Positions 36,826 through 42,582 of a stretch of 42,582 bases of DNA are shown in pieces. Position 1 is the stretch's first letter; each line of letters starts with the position of its first letter. The DNA comes from an uncultured Gammaproteobacteria bacterium (GTDB lineage: Bacteria; Pseudomonadota; Gammaproteobacteria; Pseudomonadales; Litorivicinaceae). The notes beneath the pieces are model-generated. The model did not search any database. It was not told the DNA's origin and worked only from the letters and a program-made list of their open reading frames with translations. Position numbers and translations under genes: made by a program. The DNA is taken from NCBI GenBank assembly GCA_913057215.1, contig CAJXNQ010000012.1, forward strand, positions 1 to 42,582, in the 5' to 3' direction.

Positions 36826-37826
36826 GAGACTTTCCGTTGATAGGCAAGATCACGGAGTTGTTGGAGATGATCGCGGAGCTCTTTCAGTGAGGTGGGTGCT
36901 TGAAGCCCAAGGCGATGAATGAGATCACCGTGCACCGAGGCCGCTGCACCGCCGACAAACACTGTCACCTTCTCATCCAGTTGTGACTTCAACCGGGCGA
37001 GCTCGGTTGGAATCCTCGGATCATCTGCGGGATAGGTCAAACTCAAGCTCACAGCACGTGCACTGCACTGTTGCACACAGGCGGCAATTTCATCGGCCGG
37101 CGTATTTGGACCGAGATACACCGGCATCCAACCGTCGATCGACACAAGCGCCGCAACCATCAGTGCACCAAGCTCATGCAACTGACCTGTTGGAGTGGTG
37201 ATGACAATCCGAGGCTCAGTGCCTGTGAATGTTTCGCGGAATCGAAGCGCACCTAAAAATGTACGCAAGTGCGCAGTCGCCATGTGCTCATGCGCAATTC
37301 GCATCCCACCAGAGCGCGTGGCTTCACCGATTTCACTCAAAAGTGGCGCGAGGGTTTTTTCCAAAAATGCCGGCAATGAATGCTTCACCAGATTCTCTTG
37401 CAGCAATTGATCAAACCGGTGCTGGTCCATGGTTTGGATCGCATACAGCATGGCATCGAGTGTTTCAGCCGATGCCTCGTCCTCGGGGAATGTTGACCAA
37501 CTGGGGCGGTGCACTTCGGGTGCCTCGCGCGTTTCACCATACCGCGACTCTTCAGAAACCACATCGCGCAGAGATTCAAGCGGCAAGGTGGCAATGTCTG
37601 CCAACCGACGACCGGCCTGTTTAGCAATCCGGATCAGACGCAACCGCTCGATGTCGTAATCACTGTAGAGTCGCCGTTGAGTATCGCTTCTGGCAGGCTC
37701 CACAACCTGATATCGTTTCTCCCACGCGCGAATCAAATCGACCGTGAGACCCGTGCGATTTGCGACCAAGCGGATCGGATGCCTCGGTGAGGTGTCGATG
37801 CTTGAAATTGTTTCGAGGATTGCCAT
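36822..37826 (-). CDS. MerR-type regulator with cobalamin-binding domain (LitR/CarH-like)
   Basis: The 334-residue protein has an N-terminal MerR helix-turn-helix (about 17-85; HPIRLVANRTGLTVDLIRAW) and a C-terminal helix bundle plus Rossmann-type B12-binding domain (about 120-320). In LitR/CarH, light acts through adenosylcobalamin. The E-H pair at 180-181 and the likely axial His H217 (GQLHELG) are kept, but the position ten residues before the Glu, Trp131 in Thermus CarH, is Thr170. The E/D before the axial motif is Gln. It may therefore differ in ligand or light response. Direct repeats lie upstream. Confidence 0.87.
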   Translation of the reverse strand: MAILETISSIDTSPRHPIRLVANRTGLTVDLIRAWEKRYQVVEPARSDTQRRLYSDYDIERLRLIRIAKQAGRRLADIATLPLESLRDVVSEESRYGETREAPEVHRPSWSTFPEDEASAETLDAMLYAIQTMDQHRFDQLLQENLVKHSLPAFLEKTLAPLLSEIGEATRSGGMRIAHEHMATAHLRTFLGALRFRETFTGTEPRIVITTPTGQLHELGALMVAALVSIDGWMPVYLGPNTPADEIAACVQQCSARAVSLSLTYPADDPRIPTELARLKSQLDEKVTVFVGGAAASVHGDLIHRLGLQAPTSLKELRDHLQQLRDLAYQRKVS

Positions 37827-37843
37827 AACTCTAGTGTGGCAAG

Positions 37844-37861
37844 TTTGTCCCAGTTTTGTCC
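37844..37861. promoter_or_regulatory. 11-base-spaced direct repeats between merR and J-domain gene
   Basis: TTTGTCC occurs at 37844-37850 and again at 37855-37861, an 11-base period. Weaker TTG/TGT-type matches continue the same register at 37834-37837 and 37867-37870. The motif lies in the 50-base gap between divergent starts and would suit head-to-tail DNA binding by a CarH-type regulator. Confidence 0.5.
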
Positions 37862-37876
37862 AGACATTGAGTGAAC

Positions 37877-38389
37877 ATGCGCCTACTTTTAATCACCATC
37901 GCCGTCATTGCGTTGCTCTATCTCGTCAGTCGAGGCTCAACCAAAGGCTGGATTCGAGAGAATCGATGGAAGGTCATCGGCGGCGCGGTGGGAATTGGTA
38001 TCTTGTTATTGGTGGTGACGGGCAAACTTCCAGCCTTGGCTGCGATTGCAGCACCCATCGCGGCCTTTGGACGGCGGTTGTGGAGCCTGCGTGGACTGCT
38101 GTCGATGTTCCCACAACTGCGTCAAATTTTAGGGCTGGGGGCAGCCGCAGGCGCTGGAGCCGCACACGCCAACTCAGATAAACAGCCGCGCGGCGATGAG
38201 CCCATGACCGTCAAGAGAGCCGCTGAAATCCTCGGTGTTGAGGAGACGGCGTCGCCTGCAGAGATCCGCGCAGCACATCGAAAACTGATGGGTAAAATGC
38301 ATCCAGATAAAGACGGCACCGACTTTCTGGCGGCTCTCATTAACGAGGCGCGGGATTTTCTGATTGCCCGCCATGAAGGCAAGTCATAA
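37877..38389 (+). CDS. Membrane-anchored J-domain protein
   Basis: A 170-residue protein with an N-terminal membrane segment (about 2-18), a second hydrophobic stretch (about 33-63), a short linker and a C-terminal J domain (about 110-168) with H142-P-D144. This resembles TIM14/Pam18-like or DjlA-like J proteins that recruit an Hsp70. The ATG at 37877 is my choice; a GTG six bases earlier (37871) is possible. It is divergent from the MerR gene and its final 50 bases overlap the antiporter gene on the other strand. Confidence 0.82.
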   Translation: MRLLLITIAVIALLYLVSRGSTKGWIRENRWKVIGGAVGIGILLLVVTGKLPALAAIAAPIAAFGRRLWSLRGLLSMFPQLRQILGLGAAAGAGAAHANSDKQPRGDEPMTVKRAAEILGVEETASPAEIRAAHRKLMGKMHPDKDGTDFLAALINEARDFLIARHEGKS

Positions 38390-39917
38390 GCGCCTGCCCG
38401 AGGCCCAAACCGGCCGCGTCATGCGCATCGTAAATAAGATCAGCACCGGCTTGATGCACGCGATCGACGGTATGACGGGACCGTGTACTCACCGCGACGA
38501 CGCCTTTAAAACCCCGCTCACGGAGTCGGGTCGTTGCCCAACACTGACTCTCAGGCTCTGGCATTGTCAGTACGACAGCCTCAAGACGACCGAATCGAAG
38601 CTTATTCCAAAACCCTGGGTCTTCTGCATCGGCAAACACAACGCGGCGTCCCGACTGTCGGTGTGATTCTAATTTTCCGGGATCTGCATCGATACCGACC
38701 ACCTTCTGTCCAGCCTCAGCCAAGCTGTCAAACACTGCCGTGCCAATCCGTCCCATACCGATCACCAGAATGTGCGCTCCACCGAGCGTCAGGGGCTGCT
38801 CGTCTGGGTGGCGATCGCGTCGCTCAAACTTCGCCAGCGGACGCTCGAAATATTCATACAAATCATGTGCAAATCGATTCAGTGGCGCTGAGATAATAAA
38901 GCTCAGGGTCACAGCCACAGCAATCGTCGGCAAAACACTCTCTGGGATCAGCCCGGAACTTACCCAGGCTGCCGCCACGATCAAGGCAAACTCGGAGTAT
39001 GAAAACAACGTAATGCACATCAAAAATGCGGTGTATGCACGCAACCGGATAACCAGCAACAGTCCAAATAAGATCGCAAGTTTGAGAGGCAAGATCATCA
39101 GAAGAGGTAGCGCAGACTCCAAGACCTCAATATCCAGGGGTACCTGCATCCCCACACTCAAGAAAAAAGCGATCAACAAGACTTCACGAAGACCCCAGAG
39201 GTGATTTGCAATCCCTTTCGAGGTCGGGTGATTTGCAAACACCATACCCATGACAAGGGCACCGAGCTCGCCACTCACACCAACGGCTTTGAAGAGCTCA
39301 GCACCGAGCACCAGTGCAATCAACAAACCGACCAATAATTCAAGTTCAGGCTCGGGCGACAATCGCTCCAGCATCTTTCTTAAAAGCGGCGCTGCCAGGG
39401 GGATAAGTAGCAGTAAGGCCGCGTAAGGGGACGGACTGGCATCACCACCGATTGCCAGCAAAGTGACTGCCACCAAGTCCTGTAAAACCAAAATACTGAT
39501 CGACAGCCGGCCATGGAATGCACGGATCTCACGGCGGGCTTCGAGTCCCTTGGCGGCGACAACGGTACTTGAGAAACCCAGTGTGATGGCAAGCGCAATC
39601 TTCAATTCAATCGACAGATCCTGGGTCAAAGCCAACAGCAAAATCGTCGCAGAAATCAATAAGTGCAGGATGGTTCCGAAGGCCACATCAAACCGAAAGA
39701 TGCTGCGTGGATTCATCTTCAAACCAATCGCAAACAACAGAAGCTCAACACCAATGGCCGCTGGAGCATCAAGCCAGCCGTTGACATCGTCCATGCCGTT
39801 GGCAGCAAACAGGGCGCCTGCGATGAGGTATCCCACCAGTGGCGGCAATGCCAGCCAACGCGCGATCTGACCACTCGCCCAGGCACCTGCTATCCACAGT
39901 AAAAATGTAGACATCAT
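38340..39917 (-). CDS. CPA2 cation:proton antiporter with RCK_N domain (KefB/KefC-like)
   Basis: The 525-residue protein has about 12 membrane segments (residues 1-385, with GYLIAGAL, LLLFAIGLKM, TLGFSSTVVA) and a C-terminal NAD-binding RCK_N domain (about 400-510) with VIGMGRIG (G-x-G-x-x-G). It resembles KefB/KefC/YbaL K+ efflux systems but is shorter than the 600-residue Kef proteins, lacking much of the C-terminal tail. The start overlaps the epmB stop by 4 bases. Confidence 0.88.
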   Translation of the reverse strand: MMSTFLLWIAGAWASGQIARWLALPPLVGYLIAGALFAANGMDDVNGWLDAPAAIGVELLLFAIGLKMNPRSIFRFDVAFGTILHLLISATILLLALTQDLSIELKIALAITLGFSSTVVAAKGLEARREIRAFHGRLSISILVLQDLVAVTLLAIGGDASPSPYAALLLLIPLAAPLLRKMLERLSPEPELELLVGLLIALVLGAELFKAVGVSGELGALVMGMVFANHPTSKGIANHLWGLREVLLIAFFLSVGMQVPLDIEVLESALPLLMILPLKLAILFGLLLVIRLRAYTAFLMCITLFSYSEFALIVAAAWVSSGLIPESVLPTIAVAVTLSFIISAPLNRFAHDLYEYFERPLAKFERRDRHPDEQPLTLGGAHILVIGMGRIGTAVFDSLAEAGQKVVGIDADPGKLESHRQSGRRVVFADAEDPGFWNKLRFGRLEAVVLTMPEPESQCWATTRLRERGFKGVVAVSTRSRHTVDRVHQAGADLIYDAHDAAGLGLGQALMTCLHGGQSENPAPR

Positions 39918-40897
39918 GCCAGGCGCCCCGCCTGCCAGTGCGTTTTATGAGGAGACCCAGCCACTTCACGAACTAACTTGGGCACTAAAAATCCGGGCAG
40001 ACGACGCATGAGTTCAGTCTCAATCACTTCGATTTGCTGAGGCGGCACATCAAAATGTTGAGCCCCCTCGACACGATCCAACACATTTAAATAATAGGGC
40101 AGAATCCCAGCCGAGAAGAGTGCTTCTGACAAAGCGACCTGTGCATCAGCGCTCGCATTCACACCCTTTAAGATCACGGCTTGATTGAGGACCCACGCAC
40201 AGACATTGCGGAGCTTTGTCGCCGCCTGGCAGACTGCCGCATCGATTTCTTGGGCGTGGTTAATATGCAATACGCAGACAACAGGTACGTCAGCTGCGGT
40301 AATGGCGTGCATCAGGCCATCAGTCACCCGATCTGGAATCACAACAGGCAAGCGCGTATGTATTCTAAGACGCGTCACATGCGGAATGCGGCCAAACATC
40401 TGAAATAACGCGCTCAGTGACGCATCGTCGGCCATCAATGGATCACCGCCTGAAAAAATCACCTCGGTCACCCTGTCGTGCCGACGTACATAGTCAACTG
40501 CAGCCTCAAGATGCGCATGCGTCAAGGTCAGTTGCGAATAGGGGAAATGTCGCCTGAAACAGTATCGGCAGTTCACGGCACAGCCGCCACGGACAATCAA
40601 AAGCACGCGAGAGGCATACTTGTGCAACACACCTGGAATCACAGCGTCGTGCTCATCCAGCGGATTCTGTACAAAACCGGGCTCCTGGAGACGCTCAGCC
40701 TGGATCGACAGCACCTGACGCAAGAGTGGATCATTGGCACAGCCTTTTTGCATGCGACTGACAAACGGACGGGGCACACGCACTGGAAACTCAGGGCCTG
40801 GATCCACCTGCAGCTCCGGGTGGTCAGTTAAATCAAGTGCATCGAGAAGTTCAGCAGCCGAAGTGATCGAGGACTTCAGCGCATCCACCCATGTCAT
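39914..40897 (-). CDS. epmB: EF-P beta-lysylation protein EpmB
   Basis: EpmB is a radical-SAM, PLP-dependent lysine 2,3-aminomutase that makes (R)-beta-lysine for EpmA. In the 327 residues the cluster motif is C106-x3-C110-x2-C113 (GCAVNCRYCFRRHFPY), SGGDPL follows, and the PLP lysine is near K307 in VPKLVREVAG. Its start overlaps the ribE stop by 4 bases. The efp and epmA genes lie 29 kb to the left. Confidence 0.95.
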   Translation of the reverse strand: MTWVDALKSSITSAAELLDALDLTDHPELQVDPGPEFPVRVPRPFVSRMQKGCANDPLLRQVLSIQAERLQEPGFVQNPLDEHDAVIPGVLHKYASRVLLIVRGGCAVNCRYCFRRHFPYSQLTLTHAHLEAAVDYVRRHDRVTEVIFSGGDPLMADDASLSALFQMFGRIPHVTRLRIHTRLPVVIPDRVTDGLMHAITAADVPVVCVLHINHAQEIDAAVCQAATKLRNVCAWVLNQAVILKGVNASADAQVALSEALFSAGILPYYLNVLDRVEGAQHFDVPPQQIEVIETELMRRLPGFLVPKLVREVAGSPHKTHWQAGRLA

Positions 40898-41508
40898 GAT
40901 TGTCGACCGGCCATCACCCGTTCAACAGTGTCGACAATTGCTTGTGTTTGCGTATCAATTTCAACATTGAGCCGATCACCCACACGCACGGCCCCAAAGG
41001 TGGTGATGCGTCGCGTCTCTGGAATCAGATGCACACTCAAACATCCATCCACTTGGGTTTCACCCACGGTCAATGAACATCCATTCAGGGCCACATAGCC
41101 CTTCGGTAAGATGTATTTGTGAAGTGACTCTTTCACAGACCACCAGACCGCGAGATTGTCACCATCAGACTCAATACGCTCGACCAGAGCGTGTCCATGG
41201 ATGTGACCCGATAACAGATGCCCTCCGATCTCATCGCCAAACCGCGCGGCGCGCTCAACATTGACAAAGTCTCCGGCCTGAAGTGCACCCAAATTCGTGA
41301 GCTTTAAGGTTTCATCAATCACATCGAAGGACACATCCATGGTGTTCCAGGCGACGACTGTGAGACAGGTTCCGTTGATCGCAATCGAAGCACCAGTCGT
41401 CAGACCGGATAACTCATCACCAGGCATCCGAATTGTCAGCCGCGAGATGCCGCCTTGACTGGCAACAGCGACCACCTCACCCAATCCCTGCACAATTCCC
41501 GTAAACAT
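40894..41508 (-). CDS. ribE: Riboflavin synthase alpha chain
   Basis: The enzyme dismutates 6,7-dimethyl-8-ribityllumazine to riboflavin. I take MFTGIVQGLGEV at 41506-41508 as the start, which matches the family; a long upstream extension in the same frame runs through the neighbouring gene and is not real. The 204 residues form the two similar barrels, with DFVNVERAARFGDEIGGHLLSGHIHG in the first and LNGCSLTVGET in the second. It overlaps the ubiH-like stop by 1 base. No ribBA or ribH is in the window. Confidence 0.96.
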   Translation of the reverse strand: MFTGIVQGLGEVVAVASQGGISRLTIRMPGDELSGLTTGASIAINGTCLTVVAWNTMDVSFDVIDETLKLTNLGALQAGDFVNVERAARFGDEIGGHLLSGHIHGHALVERIESDGDNLAVWWSVKESLHKYILPKGYVALNGCSLTVGETQVDGCLSVHLIPETRRITTFGAVRVGDRLNVEIDTQTQAIVDTVERVMAGRQS

Positions 41509-42582
41509 CAGCCTGCCAACTCCTGAATCAACTGTCGGATCTGTCGATGGCGGTCTGCGGTTCGAAATGCGAATGAACGCGCCAACCGGACCATCGATGA
41601 ATCGGAATGAAAACCATCGGAAAAAATACCCATCGCGGTCATCACAGCTTGCACAGGCAATCGCCGCATCCGCGCCACAGTCCGCGCGATTCGCGCACCA
41701 CTGGCTTTTGGCGCTGTATTCAATACCTGCTCGAGGGCGATCACATCTGCAAACCCAAGATTTGCGCCAAGACCCGCCAAGGGCAAAATGCTGTGCGCGG
41801 TGTCGCCGATCGCAAGACAACAACCCAGCGCATCCTGTTTGAGATAATGCTGTGATAAACCAATCCAGACCGGTGAGTCGACAAACTTCAAGGCCCCACG
41901 GACCGATTCCGAGGCTTCAGTCATCAGCGCTTCAAGCTCAGAGACTCCAAGGGCCTGACACTCATCCGCGGCCAGCGATCGCATCGACCATACCAGACTC
42001 ACCCGATGCGCAGTCTCCTCGACCGGTAAGGGCAATAAGGCCAAGGGCCCACGGGTTGTGAAGCTTTGAAACGCCTCTCCATGATGCGGTAACTCACAGG
42101 CCAGGGTTCCAACCACCGCCTGCTGATGATAGCCCGCATCAATCCGCTCAAACCCTGAGGCGAGCGCCGTGGCGGCCTCTTTACCTTCTGCGAATAAGGC
42201 CAGGTCACAGGACATCTCCTCACCTGAATCCATTCGCACCAATCCCTGATGTGACACCTCGAGCACGCGATCTGTTGAGACCTCCACGGGCAGCGCATGC
42301 AGTGCGTCTAACAGACGGCATCGAATCCAATTCGCCTCCACCAAATGGCCAAGCTGCGGATCTGAAAATCTGACGGCTGCATCACTGGATTGGTCGATGA
42401 CCCGCATGGATTGGTACGCACAGACGCGTGGATCGTCGCGCCACGCGTTGAGTCGAGACAATAAACGGGTCGATTGCGGCCCCAGCGCCCAGACCCGCGG
42501 CTCAATCTCACCACGTGGCTCAACCGCCGTAAAACCATTCGGGTCGACGATGTGCACATGATGTCCGGCCTTGGCACACACA
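41508..42582 (-). CDS. UbiH/COQ6-family FAD monooxygenase, 5' end outside the window
   Basis: About 358 codons are visible and the N-terminus is cut by the right edge, removing the first FAD motif. The visible part has GDTAHSILPLAGLGANLGFADV, the conserved second FAD motif of UbiH/UbiF/Coq6 hydroxylases (G-D-x-A-H ... P-x-x-G-x-G-x-N-x-G), and an ECxLPHHGEAF-type core. It should hydroxylate a ubiquinone precursor ring, but which position (C1, C5 or C6) cannot be told from this part. Its stop overlaps the ribE start by 1 base (TGATG). Confidence 0.85.
   Translation of the reverse strand, partial: VCAKAGHHVHIVDPNGFTAVEPRGEIEPRVWALGPQSTRLLSRLNAWRDDPRVCAYQSMRVIDQSSDAAVRFSDPQLGHLVEANWIRCRLLDALHALPVEVSTDRVLEVSHQGLVRMDSGEEMSCDLALFAEGKEAATALASGFERIDAGYHQQAVVGTLACELPHHGEAFQSFTTRGPLALLPLPVEETAHRVSLVWSMRSLAADECQALGVSELEALMTEASESVRGALKFVDSPVWIGLSQHYLKQDALGCCLAIGDTAHSILPLAGLGANLGFADVIALEQVLNTAPKASGARIARTVARMRRLPVQAVMTAMGIFSDGFHSDSSMVRLARSFAFRTADRHRQIRQLIQELAG

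Overview
The window is a chromosomal segment of a gammaproteobacterium, most likely from the Pseudomonadales/Oceanospirillales side. The evidence is the rpsF-rpsR-DUF2232-rplI order, a hisZ-purA pair, hfq, a complete EF-P beta-lysylation set (efp, epmA, epmB), a DUF6482 gene and GlnRS. The DNA is moderately GC-rich and very densely packed: most neighbours overlap by 1-4 bases (ATGA/GTGA junctions). There are 47 supported coding regions, two of them cut by the window edges. I saw no rRNA or tRNA gene, CRISPR array or intact insertion sequence.

Left end, 1-3000 (accessory). A truncated helix-turn-helix protein of unknown function runs off the left edge. It is followed by a stub of an IS3-type transposase start, several GGACAC-ATTTTT-like repeats and a hipBA toxin-antitoxin module with a recognisable promoter. 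A 533-base gene-free stretch then leads to a secreted protein (3007-4236) built of three tandem Ig/cadherin-like adhesin repeats that stops just inside what looks like a fourth repeat.

Core block 1, 4244-19523, almost all on the minus strand. One run is tsaE, amiB, an HD-domain nucleotidase (yfbR-like) and mutL; queG diverges from tsaE and overlaps orn tail to tail. A second long run reads parC, serB, hisZ, purA, hfq, rpsF, rpsR, DUF2232, rplI, efp, epmA, orn. It puts translation, RNA turnover, purine/histidine/serine synthesis and topoisomerase IV together. The window shows no hflX/hflK/hflC between hfq and hisZ and no dnaB after rplI.

Sulfide island, 19562-24773. Two YeeE/YedE half-transporters read left. 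A persulfide-dioxygenase-type metallo-beta-lactamase, a DUF442 protein, a sulfide:quinone oxidoreductase and a SulP/STAS anion transporter read right. Together they look like sulfide capture, oxidation to sulfite/sulfate, and anion movement. No regulator gene is adjacent; the divergent intergenic region contains an inverted repeat.

Core block 2, 24762-28155 (minus): cnoX, glnS and a divergent murQ. SUF block, 28225-36498 (plus): sufE, the Rrf2 regulator sufR with an inverted repeat inside its own promoter, sufB, sufC, sufD, sufS, sufT, then a Rieske ferredoxin, an AbrB-family membrane protein and a DUF4743 Nudix hydrolase, all tightly coupled.

Right end, 36505-42582. A MerR-type regulator with a cobalamin-binding domain is coupled to a DUF6482 gene and divergent from a membrane-anchored J-domain protein. 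The shared intergenic region carries direct repeats spaced 11 bases. The window closes with a minus-strand run of ubiH-like monooxygenase (cut by the right edge), ribE, epmB and a KefB/C-like antiporter. The most interesting loci for follow-up are the B12/MerR locus with its 11-base repeats, the extended SUF operon and its operator, the adhesin-repeat protein, the sulfide island and the mosaic left end around hipBA.
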